Positions 13,305 through 24,039 of a DNA stretch of 64,000 nucleotides are shown here, piece after piece (positions within the stretch are counted from its first letter, which is position 1; each line of letters opens with the position of its first letter). The stretch is from the NCBI RefSeq assembly GCF_017562075.2, contig NC_054084.1, forward strand, positions 34,243,397 through 34,307,396, given 5' to 3'. The notes beneath the pieces are model-generated. The model had not been told where the DNA came from. It searched no databases and saw only the letters and a list, made by a program, of their open reading frames with translations. The stretch is from Anopheles merus. Its lineage: Eukaryota; Arthropoda; Insecta; Diptera; Culicidae. The translations under genes were made by a program, and so were the position numbers.

Positions 13305-14350
13305 AATAACCGAAGGGTCGAACCAAAGCGGGTGGTATTCCACAACGGAATACCAGCGTGGTGACACCCTTCGACCGATGGTACGTAGTGGGGCCCGTGA
13401 TGCTGCTGCGCTCATGTTCCCGGGCGGCGGCCATGATGCCGCGTTCGCGTTCCTCGGGGTCGCGTCTGCGATGATGACCTGTTGTCCCGGGGCGGCGGCG
13501 ATGATGTCGGGTTCGCTTTCCTCGGGAGCGTCTGCTATGGTGCACCGTTGTCCCGGAGCGGCGGCGATGATGCCGCGTTCGCGTCCTCGGGTTGTAGCAT
13601 CGCTGCTACGCCTGCCGGGAGGTGAGGGTGGTGCCGCGATGAAACCTTGCACCGGCAGGGCCATGACCGGCGACAGCAATGGCCGGCCACAGCGATGGCG
13701 TCTCTGGCTGGACGTGCTGGGTTTGCTGCAGGTCAGGCGGAATGTGTCGACGCCAATGAGGGTTGCTATGCTGCAGCTGAGGCGGAATGTGTCGTCGCCT
13801 ATGATGCGAGGCTGCTGCGTTGCAGCCGAGGCGACTTACGTGTCGCCGTTGGTGATGCGGGGCTCGAGCCGCGGCGGGAATGCGACCGCGCCGATGACGT
13901 GCTGCCGTGCTGCAGTCAAAACAACCTGCGGGTTGCCGATGATGAGGCGGACTCGAGCCTTGGCGGGATTGCGACCTCGCCGATGATGTGCTGAGGTGCG
14001 GCAGCCGAAGCAACTTGCGCGTTGCTGTTGGTGTTGCTGGGCTAGAGCTGCGGCGAGATAGCTGCTTCGCCGATGATGTGCTGCAGGGCTCGAGCCGGGG
14101 CGGAATGTGCCGTCGCCCTTGATATGCGGCTGCAGTGGGTGGTGTGTAGCCGGCTGCCCATTGCAGCGGTCGCCAGTGATGGGACAGCAGCCGGGGCCAC
14201 GGTGTCTGCGGTGGCGGCGGCCCGATGTTCCGCGGTATCCAAAGGCACAGGGAACCGTGCCATCGCGATGGCCGCTGCACTGACGCTGCAGAAAGGCCAG
14301 ACGAAACGCGATGGCTGCCGCGGGTTCTGTAGGATCCTCCTTGCGCAAGA
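13305..14350 (-). other. GC-rich repetitive core of the LTR element
   Basis: Long frames exist on both strands (for example minus-strand 13606-14280 and plus-strand 13378-13986), but their products are Ala/Arg/His-rich and carry no Gag zinc knuckle or Pol motif. A unit of about 66-69 bp around GGCGGCGATGATG occurs three times at about 13424-13600. A second looser series around GGCGGAATGTGTCG and GCCGATGATGTGCTG runs to about 14110. I read the long frames as by-products of high GC content and few stop triplets. Confidence 0.6.
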
Positions 14351-14370
14351 GAATCCCATCCTCGTCGCCA
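14351..14370 (-). other. Primer-binding site complementary to tRNA-Ser 3' end
   Basis: The plus strand GAATCCCATCCTCGTCGCCA equals, as I recall it, the 3' end of insect tRNA-Ser(GCT) including the added CCA. The minus strand is therefore a 20-nt PBS starting TGGCGACG. One base separates it from the 5' LTR. Confidence 0.85.
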
Positions 14371-14371
14371 C

Positions 14372-14661
14372 TTTTATGTTTGCACTTTTACACATTTATT
14401 AACCGAATTAAATAATACAAAACACAATATATTGATGTCTGGGGCCGCGCGCACGAGCCGCACCGTGAGCACTACCGGGAGCCCTGCTCGACCGGTAGCC
14501 TGTTACACACTCCTGCGTTAGGTGCGCTCTGCACACACTTAGCGCGCATCGCTAAGTGCGGCGTATTAGTGTGCGTGAGCGCAGTGTCGATTCCTGGATG
14601 TCGACCAGCAGCAGCGCAACTGCTACGGCGAATCCAGGGCTCGGCACGTCTATCCACAACA
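14372..14661 (-). repeat. 5' LTR of the retroelement
   Basis: 290 bp, a direct repeat of 13003-13292. It is the upstream LTR in the minus orientation because the PBS lies next to it. Its outer edge abuts the target duplication ATAAA at 14662. Confidence 0.88.
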
Positions 14662-15185
14662 ATAAATATATAAAAAAATCATGAATCTTTAAAGATTCGT
14701 TAATCAATAAAGATTCAAGAATCTTCAAAGATTCAATCGATAAAGATTCAAGAATCTTCAAAGATTCGTTAATCTATAAACTTTTATAAATCCCCAGAGA
14801 TTCATGAATATTTAGACATGTATGGTGTTCAATATACTCAATTTTCACTATGGTACAATGGTTAACTCGCACGACTTTACAACACATGCACGTCTTGGGT
14901 TCAAGCCTTGCATGGGGACCGTCTTGGCATAGCAAGGACATAGTACCCGGTTTCGTGGTAATTGCCAAGAAGTTTCGAAGGCCCTGTATTTTCTGGCTGG
15001 TATGACCATGTAGGTTGTTGCGCCAAAAAGTATAATAAGAATAAGCTTTTGGAGATTTATGAATCCTTAGAGATTCGTGATCGTTTCGAGATTCGTGGAT
15101 CTCTCGATATTGATGAATCTTTGAGATTGATGAATCTGATTCATAAATCTGAATCAGATTTACCCAACACAAATCTGAATGCCAT
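14662..15185. repeat. AT-rich tandem/palindromic repeat, right part (interrupted by a SINE)
   Basis: Continuation of the array interrupted at 13002. The 14662-14810 stretch matches 12835-12990 closely. After the SINE, GATTCGTGAATC- and GATGAATCTT-like words resume at about 15050-15180. Confidence 0.65.
14845..15045 (+). mobile_element. tRNA-derived SINE (SINE200-like)
   Basis: An RNA polymerase III A box TGGTACAATGG (14851-14861) and B box GGTTCAAGCCT (14898-14908) are spaced as in a tRNA. The body shares CATGCACGTCTTGGGTTC-type words with the other copies here, and the end carries GCGCCAAAAAGTATAATAAG. It sits inside the AT-rich array. The family name is from memory. Confidence 0.7.
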
Positions 15186-15284
15186 GTAGACAATCGAATT
15201 GGAATAGCGACGATGAAAGTACTAAATATACTAATTTTGACCAAAGCTACGAACGTTACCAATAGCTAACATCAATAAATAAGT

Positions 15285-15475
15285 ATCAGTGGTACAGTCG
15301 TCAACTCTCAAGACTCAACAACATGCCCGTCGTGGGTTCAATCCTGCTATGGACCGTCCCCCTATAGACTGACTATCTGGCTGGCTGCGTGGTACTGAAG
15401 AATGTCTCGAAAGGCCAGTACAGGAGGCGGACATGTCCGCGTAAGACGTTACGCCAAATAGAAGAAGAAATAAAC
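15285..15475 (+). mobile_element. tRNA-derived SINE (SINE200-like)
   Basis: A box TGGTACAGTCG (15290-15300) and B box GGTTCAATCCT (15335-15345) are present. The body is CATGCCCGTCGTGGG... and the tail ACGCCAAATAGAAGAAG. It has the same architecture as the copy at 14845 and the inverted copies at 40.2-40.6 kb. Confidence 0.75.
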
Positions 15476-15704
15476 AAAAATGATCATTGGTATCCTACAC
15501 GCTGCAGATCAGAATACTTACCCTGTAATCGAATGGACGAAAGTAGAGCTTCTGAACAAAACGGCCACGCAGTGAATAAACTGGATTTAACACACTTCTG
15601 ATAAGGATGACGATTTCATTCGAAATAGAGACAGTTTCATACCAAAACAGACTACATACCAAAACAGACTACTGCGATCGATACTGCAGACAATGTTAAT
15701 TATA

Positions 15705-16090
15705 CAGGTGTCCCCCGAGATACGACTGTATTTGGGACCGAAAAAAAGTCCCAACGCAAGGCGTAAGTCGAAAAAGTCGTATGTCGAATATCTGTCAATG
15801 TAAATTTTATAACCGAAGTTGAAGAGTCGAAATCTATGATATCGTGTTTTTTATTTAAAATAATGTTCGATAATGTATTAATTTTACACTAAAAGTCGTT
15901 TACACGATATAGATATTCAATATCGGGTAGTTGTGGAATCTTTAGAAATTTGTGTGTAACGGTTATCAGCTCAGAAATTCAAAAATATACATCAATTTCT
16001 TCTCGATGACAACTTTTCACTGTCAAAATCAAAATCTTCGTATCTGCGAATCGTCGTAACTCGAGGGGGTCGTAACTCGGGGGACGCCTG
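15705..16090. mobile_element. MITE with about 24-bp terminal inverted repeats
   Basis: The left end CAGGTGTCCCCCGAGATACG and the right end, read in reverse complement as CAGGCGTCCCCCGAGTTACG, form an imperfect inverted repeat with two mismatches over about 22 bases. The 386-bp element is flanked by TA (or TATA: 15701-15704 and 16091-16094). The AT-rich interior has no coding potential. This is the structure of a deletion derivative of a cut-and-paste DNA transposon with a TA target. Confidence 0.8.
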
Positions 16091-16092
16091 TA

Positions 16093-17410
16093 TATGGTGG
16101 CTAGATTAAAAACAACGAATTATTCAACTGAAATGCAATGCAATGCGCAGTAAAAACCAAACAAGTGGCAACAACCATGAATCATAGTGGGACACCTAAT
16201 ACAATACAGTTCTTGACTCATTCACTCATTCCAATCTTTTACCTGCCAACGGAAAAGCTCTTACAAACATCCACCTGCAATGAGATAGGCCGGAAATTAA
16301 TCATCATCCACCTAGTGTGATTTGCGCACCCAAAGCCTCTCACCCATACGCCACGCCACCTCACTGTGCAAACAACATTTGCGTATTCGACGATAATGCG
16401 TCATCACGCTCCGCAAGTCCCATTGTCAGCCACTCAGAATAGAGCTATTTTTGCACGGTATTTTATTTAAGCGACATAAAATGCAATTGAAAGATCAACA
16501 TCATCTATCTACCGGTTTACCGGTATTATCGTCCCTAACGAGGATGCAGTATTGGTAGATTCCCACTGTTTTTCGCGTTAAAGATCATTGTTTCGCAAAC
16601 CCCCACATTTTACGAACAGTGGGTAATTTTGTGTAATTCTTGACAAGTATAAACACTCACATGCACACATTTCTATACGATTAAATGCAATCTGGCAAAC
16701 GGCTAGCTGTGGAATGGATTAGTTCTAAGTGCTATTTTAGAGCAGTTCTATCACCTACAAATTACATGATCACGCATATCAGGGGGGTTTTTGCTCTGTC
16801 TTCTCTCAAGCTAGTATAATTCCGGTAGGGAGAGAATGTTTAAAAACTTGATTATTTCAAAACACTTCCACACAACAGCAACGTCTACCATCTAAATGTT
16901 TTGCTAAATATATGATTCGGAGGGGCACCCCCCCCCCCCCCCCCCCCCCCGTCGAAATGCTATAAATACGAGATGAAAAAACAGTGGAATACATCCGGCA
17001 ACCCGGTCAATGGAATGTGAGTGAGAGTGTGTATGTTACTTCGTTTTGTGCTATTCGAAAAAACGTTCGTTGCGTTCAAAGCGCTTAAAATTTGACTAAT
17101 ATTGTTTCTCTTCCCGCTGAGAAAAATTGTATGCTTTCATGCTTTCCTTCCGTTTTCTGTTGCCCCTTTGTTGCCCCGGTCTTGGCTCGCATTCCTTAAC
17201 TCCCTATAACACTACTCAGCCCTGCTTAAGTACGAGTTAAAAGTTAAAAAGCGATACGCGATGCGCCCATTTCGATTCTTCGGTTATTGCGCGAAGCCGC
17301 ACACAAAACTAGTGACTGAGATTGGTGAGAGAGATGGATGGTGAAATCTGTGCTCGGTTCCTTGCCGCTTCCGGCTGGTGCTGCTGCTGCTGCTGCTGCC
17401 GCTCCGCTCT
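16093..17410. other. 3' flank of zyxin
   Basis: No gene is seen. A run of 23 C lies at 16928-16950. A minus-strand AATAAA (16462-16467) is a candidate poly(A) signal for zyxin, about 0.95 kb past its stop codon. Confidence 0.45.
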
Positions 17411-19294
17411 CTACAGCTCCGTCGTCATATGGCTGGTCAGGGTCTGCACCCGTTTGGCATTGCAGCTCTTGCACAGTATGTGATCGTCCAGCGGGTAGCA
17501 GCCGCGCCCCTCCGCCTCCGAAGACAGCACCAGCCCACAGTCCTCGCACTTGTAGCAGTTGATGTGGAAGCTACGATCAAGCGCCACCACGCGCACCGTC
17601 TCGTCCTCGCCCGGCCCGGGCATGATCGGCATCTTGCAGACGCAACAGCGCGGCGCAAACTTTTTGTGGAAATCATCTATGCAGTGTATCTGGTTGGTGG
17701 CGTCGACCGTGAACGGGATGCCGTCGAGCGATTTGCCGCACACGATGCAGGTGAAGCACTGCGGATGGTACGGTTTGCCGGTGGCGCGCAGTATACGCTC
17801 CAGGATCGGCTTCAGGCAGACGGAACACTTCTCGAGCGTGTTCAGATAGTCCTCCTTGCAGTACGGCTTCCCATCGAGCCCGTAGAACGGTTTGCCCTGC
17901 AGATTGATCTGACACTGGTGGCAGGTGAAGCAGGCGATGTGGTAGATCTTGTCCATCGCCGTGCAGCCCGTCTTTTCGCCCACCACGCGCTCCCCGCACT
18001 TGACGCACGTGCCGAACGATTCCTGGTCCTGGATCGACTGCACCAGCAGATCGGTCAGCGTGTCCACCTCGGCGCCCTTCGACATGCTTCCCTGGCTGTG
18101 GCCGTGGCGGTGCTGCTGCTGCTGCTGCTGCTGCGAGGCGCTCGTAATGATGCTATCGTTCGGGCTGTTGATGCCGTGCGAGTTGACGTACGGTGCGTAC
18201 AGGGAGTAGTTGGACCGGCCCGACATCTGGCTCGGTGGACGGGGGTTGATCGGTTCGTAGATCGACTCGTATGTGGTCGACCCTTGCGAGCTCATGCCGT
18301 ACGTACCGTACAGTGACTGGTGGTGCATGTTGTTGGCGTAGAGCTGACTCCCGGGCGCCATATTGCTGTACGTTTGGCCACCGGGCGCACCGACGCCTCC
18401 CGCACCCGGTCCAACCATCGTGTACGTCGGCTGCGACTGCCGGCCCATATGCGGCAGGTCCGTCGCCCGCCGCAGCTCACTGTACGACGAGCTGACCGGG
18501 CTGGGCGGTGGCGGAAACTCGTCATCGTTGTCCTCCAGCGTTAGCGCGTTCAGGGTCAGCTGCAGCGGCTGCATGTCCTGCGGTGGTGGCGGTGGCAGCT
18601 CCTCCGAAATCTGTCGCTGGGGGAACGGTTTCGCCCCCGGGTTCGTTGGGTTGTGCATGATGTTGCTGTAGATCAGTCCTTCGTTGTTTTTGGCATGGGT
18701 CGGAGCAGCACCACCACCACCGGGCAGGTTGGAGTACGTCGCGTCCGACGCATACCCGTCCCCGTACGGCGTCGGCTGTGTGTTTTCGTACACCGTGCTG
18801 CCATGCTCACCACCGCCCTGGCCCTGCAGCGACTTAGAGCGGTTCGCATCCAGCGTGCGTTTATGATGTTCCAGCGCCTCCTTGACGTGCTGCAGCTCGA
18901 GGGCATCGTCAAGGGTGACCTTGCGCGCTGCCAGCTTTCCACCGCCGCCCCGCGTAGCGTTACCACCACCACCGTTGTTGGACACGTTGGTGTACGCGTG
19001 CTCGTCAAGGTTGCTGGCCTGACCTTCCAGCACGGTCGAGAAGGAAGGTTCGCAGTACTGCTTCACGTTCGAGCTTTTCGGCACCTGGGGCGGCACGACC
19101 TGTTGCTGGCCATTTTTGCGCGGCTTCGGCGGCACGGCTGGCCCGCTCTTGCGCCCAATCATCACCATGCCCGGGATTCCGGCACCGTTCGGCGGGCAGT
19201 CGGGCAGGCCGGTACTGTGGTAGGGCCGCTGTTGGCCGTTCGACTGGCGCAGCACCGAGTTGTACGCGGGGAACTGTTCCTTCAGGTCTTCCAT
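17411..19294 (-). CDS. Zyx: Zyxin/LPP-family LIM adaptor
   Basis: A focal-adhesion and actin-cytoskeleton adaptor. From the methionine at 19294 the single-exon frame gives 627 residues. The first two thirds are a Pro/Gln/Gly-rich, probably disordered region with a proline motif AVPPKP. An acidic EFPPPP motif (residues about 259-264) matches the ActA-type site bound by Ena/VASP EVH1 domains. The last 198 residues are three consecutive LIM zinc-binding domains (CVKCG... from about 430, CSVCL... from about 490, CCVCK... from about 550), ending QTLTSHMTTEL as in zyxin/LPP/TRIP6. The same frame is open upstream to a methionine at 19420, adding 42 residues. I prefer the inner start because the added peptide is basic, Trp-containing and unlike family N-termini, but a short 5' exon cannot be excluded. 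It is divergent from Fcf1. Confidence 0.9.
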   Translation of the reverse strand: MEDLKEQFPAYNSVLRQSNGQQRPYHSTGLPDCPPNGAGIPGMVMIGRKSGPAVPPKPRKNGQQQVVPPQVPKSSNVKQYCEPSFSTVLEGQASNLDEHAYTNVSNNGGGGNATRGGGGKLAARKVTLDDALELQHVKEALEHHKRTLDANRSKSLQGQGGGEHGSTVYENTQPTPYGDGYASDATYSNLPGGGGAAPTHAKNNEGLIYSNIMHNPTNPGAKPFPQRQISEELPPPPPQDMQPLQLTLNALTLEDNDDEFPPPPSPVSSSYSELRRATDLPHMGRQSQPTYTMVGPGAGGVGAPGGQTYSNMAPGSQLYANNMHHQSLYGTYGMSSQGSTTYESIYEPINPRPPSQMSGRSNYSLYAPYVNSHGINSPNDSIITSASQQQQQQQHRHGHSQGSMSKGAEVDTLTDLLVQSIQDQESFGTCVKCGERVVGEKTGCTAMDKIYHIACFTCHQCQINLQGKPFYGLDGKPYCKEDYLNTLEKCSVCLKPILERILRATGKPYHPQCFTCIVCGKSLDGIPFTVDATNQIHCIDDFHKKFAPRCCVCKMPIMPGPGEDETVRVVALDRSFHINCYKCEDCGLVLSSEAEGRGCYPLDDHILCKSCNAKRVQTLTSHMTTEL

Positions 19295-20137
19295 GCTCTC
19301 ACTTCCTGCTTGCGTGGCGGCGTTGCCAAGCTGCGACTGCCAAATGGGTCGTGTTTTTGCTTTTTGCACCAGTTTTTGCACTGCCGCACCCCAAAAACTG
19401 CTGCGTTTTGCGAATTGCAATTCTGTCGCGTGTGTGTGTTGTTTCTGTGTGGGGAGACTGTTGCTAATTCACTCACAGTCGAACACACACACCCTGTCGT
19501 CGTTTGCGCTGCGAATATGTGCAAACTCCCCCTCCTAGGTGCGGGTGATGATTAATGGCACTTCCGCAAACGCAGATAAAGAGCACCGCTGGACGGCTGC
19601 GAGGAAAGAAAAATGTTTAGCAAAGTTTTTTGTGCTGTATTTATCAATAAATGAAGTTGTTTTTTTTCGCTCTTTCGTTGTTTTTTTTACCTCTGCGTCA
19701 AGTGCCAAACTGACACCTGATGTGGGAGGGTCAAGGTGCTTCGGTGCGAGGTGTGCCTGTGTTTATAGCAGCAACCTGATGAGGCGGTGCTCTTTCCGCT
19801 ATCGAGCAAGCAAACAGCACTTTGTTCGTTTATCTGTTCCACTATCAATCATGATGGAAGACAAAACACATACATTTTGAGGTGGAAAAAATAAAATGAT
19901 TTGCTTAGTTCCAACGCATATCCAGCCAGCGATGGACTCTCCAACGTATCCAACAAACAATTTCAATGCTTTCAATTTACAACCGCTTACGTGCAAACTT
20001 GTGGTCGATTTGACATTTGCAGAGTTTGCTAGTTGAACTGTCAAAGCGTTTCGGCAGCGTAGTTTGTCAACATTGCTCCGTCGGGCTGCACGTGCGATTA
20101 GGCCATTCTAGTTCGTATTTACACACAGCATAAAAAC

Positions 20138-20916
<779 letters not shown>

Positions 20917-20956
20917 TCCACCTGCACACTGCGATTATTACTTAGGTTTTGTTTTG

Positions 20957-20962
20957 TTTATT
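20957..20962 (-). terminator. Candidate poly(A) signal of Cct4
   Basis: AATAAA on the minus strand, 277 bp beyond the Cct4 stop codon and the only one in the interval. It lies 41 bp past the Fcf1 stop codon, so the two convergent transcripts probably overlap. Confidence 0.5.
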
Positions 20963-21238
20963 AAGAAAAAATGCGAATACGAACATTACAAGCAAACGAT
21001 TAATGTGAGTGTGTCTGTGGCGTGTGTTTTAAATGTCTTCGAATCGTATCCGAAAACGTGGAAATAATTCCGCAAGGCTTCATTATCAGACGTGTGAAAA
21101 TAAGGGTGAAGAGTGTGCACCGAAATGCGTGTTTGGGTGAGGCAAAGAATGAACGCATTCGTTGGTTAGTGAGGCGGAATTGTTCCACGGTCGCACGATG
21201 GTTTTACAGATAAATACGCATTGTGCTGCTGCTGCTGC

Positions 21239-22755
21239 TTACTGCATGGTGTTCACGATGTCGTCAATCTTCAAGATCGAACGCACCGTCTCGGAGGCGA
21301 ACGTTATCGACGAGGTGGACACGAGCAGCGGCTGCACCACGTTCTCCGCCAGAATGTCCGTAATCGCACCCTTGCGCACATTAATCCCCGCATTTTTCTC
21401 GCCCTGCGCGTGACGGTTGCGCAGCTCCGTGACCGTTGCGATCGGGTTCAGACCAGCGTTTTCCGCCAGCGTCGAGGGAATCACTTCCAGCGCATTGGCG
21501 AACGCGCGGAAACAGTACGCATCGACACCCTGCAGCGTTTGCGCGTACGCGGACAGCTGTAGGGCCATCTCAATCTCGGGCGCACCGCCACCCGCAATAA
21601 GGGCACGCTTCTTCACCAGGCAACGGACAACGCACAGCGCATCGTGCAGCGAGCGGTCCGCTTCCTCGAGCACCAGCTTGTTCGAACCGCGCACCACGAT
21701 CGACACGGTTTGGCCCATGTTCTGGATGCCGGTCACCTTCACGAACTTGGTCGTTCCGCTGGCCACCTCCTCGACCAGATCGGCGTTCACCAGATTCTCC
21801 GCCACGAAATGGTCCAGCGAAGCGATCGGGCGGCAGCGCAGCGTCTTGCACACAAACTCAACATCCTCCCGCTCGATGTCCTTCACCACCATCACCTTGA
21901 TTTTGTCCAGGAAGTGTTGGGCCAGATCGGACACGGCATCGCGCAGGATGGACTTTTGCACCAGCAGCACATTGCAGCCCGACTTCTTGATCTGCTTCAC
22001 AATGTTCAGGATGTAGGCACGTTCCTCCTTCAGCACACGGTCCATCGCGGCGTAGTCGGACACAATCACGCTGTGATCCATCTGTGGAAAAAGGGGGAAA
22101 AGTGTGATTAATTTTCCTTTCCTTCTAAACATTTCACACGCTGCTCCTCCACCTACATCGGTCTTCGGGGCGGAGATGCAGAACTGAATCAGCCCAATCT
22201 TTGCCTTCTCCAGACGCTTCGGCCCATTGATGCCGGACGAGCGCTGCGTGAACACGAGCCCATCGATCAGCTCCGTATCCTCGATGGTACCGCCCAGGCT
22301 GCGGATGAGTTTGATGTTCTTCAGGTCGACCGAACCCTGCTCGTGCGATTCCGTCACCTTCAGCACGGCGTCGACGGCGATCGGGGCCAGCATACTGCTG
22401 TGCTGCGACACCACCTTCGAGTTCAGCGACGTCGATGCGCTCTTGATCAGCGTTTCGCGATCGTTCAGCTCCACCGGGCGGGACATTTCCGTCAGGATCT
22501 CCACCGCCTTGGCCGAGCAGCGCTGGAACGCTTCCGATATGGCGGTCGGGTGAATGCCCATCTGCAGCAACTTTTCGACCGCTTCCAGCAGCGCTCCGGC
22601 AACAACGACCACGGAGGTTGTGCCGTCCCCGGCCTCCACGTCCTGTGCGCGGGACAGTTCGACCAGCATTTTGGCGGCCGGGTGGATGACGTTCATCTGT
22701 TTCAGAATCGTGGCTCCATCGTTTGTGATCGTTACCTCACCGTTCGATGCTTGGA

Positions 22756-22795
<40 letters not shown>

Positions 22796-23502
22796 CGGGA
22801 TAGAAGGGGCAGCGGACACAATCAATATGTTGCTCGCTTGTCTCAATGATGTGGGATTAATTACTCACCATTTTGTCCATGCCACGCGGGCCCAAGCTGG
22901 TACGGATCGCATCGGAAACGGCTGTGGAAGAGAAAATGCAAAGAAAATTAACAGTATGTGGATAGAGCACCGGCGACGAACGGCATAAGAACATCATATG
23001 ACTCACAACATTGAGGTTATGTTACCGAAACAACAGTAAATTTATCGATGGAAGGGAGTTGTATTGTGATGGAATTAGAAGGATTCTTACTAAGAAACGA
23101 CAAATAACCGCGTGGGAAAGAAAATACCATTGCAGTTGATTTATAAGATCCTTGTAATATATAGTATATGTGCTAATATTAAACCACAAAGAAGGAAGAC
23201 AAGGGATCCTATGGTAGGAAGTAGGCGAAGATGTTAGAATGACTTTACAAGAAACGGAACCAAGCAGCTCTTTCCCTGAAACTGATTCTAATAGAACATT
23301 TCTCTCCATGAAACACGTGAGCCGGTCTACCATTTGCATAGACACAAATCCCCTTTGCTGAAGCGAGATGCCCCTTGTTCATCATTCTACACCCACCTTT
23401 GGCAGCATTGATGTTGCTCAGACGGATGTCAGCCGGTTTGCTTTTGTCCTTGTACGCCTGTCCCTGCACCTTCTTGGCGACCATATTCGGCTTCACGACC
23501 AT
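21239..23502 (-). CDS. Cct4: Chaperonin CCT/TRiC subunit delta
   Basis: A subunit of the cytosolic chaperonin that folds actin, tubulin and WD-repeat proteins with ATP. Coding exons (minus strand): 23397-23502, 22869-22921, 22157-22756 and 21239-22081; all introns are GT-AG and phases join. The product is 533 residues (human CCT4 is 539). It starts MVVKPNMVAKKVQGQAYKDK and contains the group II chaperonin ATP motif GDGTT (about 96-100), TNDGATILKQM, the delta-type segment SAPKTDMDH made by joining exons 3 and 4, DRVLKEERAYILN, GGGAPEIE and a C-terminal RSILKIDDIVNT. Intron 2 ends in a (CA)n run right at the acceptor. Head-to-head with Snrnp40 (537 bp apart) and tail-to-tail with Fcf1. Confidence 0.95.
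22758..22792 (-). repeat. (CA)n microsatellite at the 3' splice site of Cct4 intron 2
   Basis: The plus strand shows (TG)n. On the transcribed strand the intron ends in about 17 CA units followed by G, directly before exon 3 (ATCCAAGC). Confidence 0.92.
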
Positions 23503-24039
23503 CTTGGGGCGGTTAATTTGCTGTTTTCGTGCGAATCAGTACGCAAAACGCGAGAATTCTGTGATTAATTCACCGATTTTACTGCTGCACACCCGAAGAC
23601 GGACGACACAACCGACTCAAACGCGTGCGGAACAAAAATCTTCGTTCCGTTTTCCGTGCCGTTCCGATAAACGAACGGCCTGTCATCGGAGCAGCCCCGC
23701 GAGAGTGACAGTTCGGTTTGGAGAAAATGTTTGAAATGCTACAATTGATACACAAATGCACTCAATGTAATGGAAAAAAGCAAACAAAAATTATAAAAAA
23801 TCACATAAAATATGAAAAATCACATAAATGTGAAAAATATGTCCAATCTTCTAATTTATTTTGAACTTTTACTTTGGGCAATTTTTTATAGCAAATCTCA
23901 AATGTCACTCTCCGACCTGTCATAACAAATCGAGGACGCCTGTCCGGCCGGATCAAAGGCAGCGAAAACACTTTGCATTTGGCTGAAAAAAACACAAACC
24001 TTCGTGAAAGTGTAGTAATTTAAGGAAAATCCATCCAAA
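23503..24039. promoter_or_regulatory. Shared upstream region of Cct4 and Snrnp40
   Basis: 537 bp lie between two divergent start codons, so both promoters must lie here unless distal 5' exons exist. The region contains short tandem AAAAATCACATAAA words near 23795-23840. I see no TATA box in a convincing position. Confidence 0.5.

Larger units (their letters stand above)
13003..14661 (-). mobile_element. Complete non-autonomous LTR retroelement (1659 bp)
   Basis: Two 290-bp direct repeats (13003-13292 and 14372-14661) differ at about one position in what I read and enclose a 1079-bp core. The element is flanked by a perfect 5-bp duplication ATAAA (12998-13002 and 14662-14666). Read on the minus strand, the LTR starts TGTTGTGG. 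The upstream LTR is followed one base later by a 20-nt primer-binding site, and the downstream LTR is preceded by a polypurine tract. The core has no protease, RT, RNase H or integrase motif and is made of GC-rich repeats, so it must rely on another element's enzymes (TRIM-like). The near-identical LTRs indicate a recent insertion. tRNA-Ser priming is known in Mag-type Ty3/gypsy elements; assignment to that clade is inference. Confidence 0.88.

Noticed and set aside
13378..14348. Long frames on both strands inside the LTR element taken as gag
   Set aside because: No zinc knuckle, no capsid-like region, repetitive GC-rich content, and openness on both strands all argue against a real protein.
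12835..14810. CRISPR-like spaced repeats
   Set aside because: Spacing is irregular and the sequence is eukaryotic satellite. No array of unique spacers is present.
14845..15045. A functional tRNA gene
   Set aside because: A and B boxes are present, but the sequence cannot form a full cloverleaf and continues into a SINE body.
12835..15180. Heat-shock elements in the GATTC/GAATC array
   Set aside because: GAAnnTTC matches arise automatically from the self-complementary repeat words. No heat-shock gene is nearby.
17378..18316. 312-codon plus-strand frame
   Set aside because: Exact antisense shadow of the zyxin LIM region. The product is Arg/Ala/His-rich without any family resemblance.
18653..19555. 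300-codon plus-strand frame
   Set aside because: Antisense shadow of the zyxin N-terminal half, open only because of high GC content.
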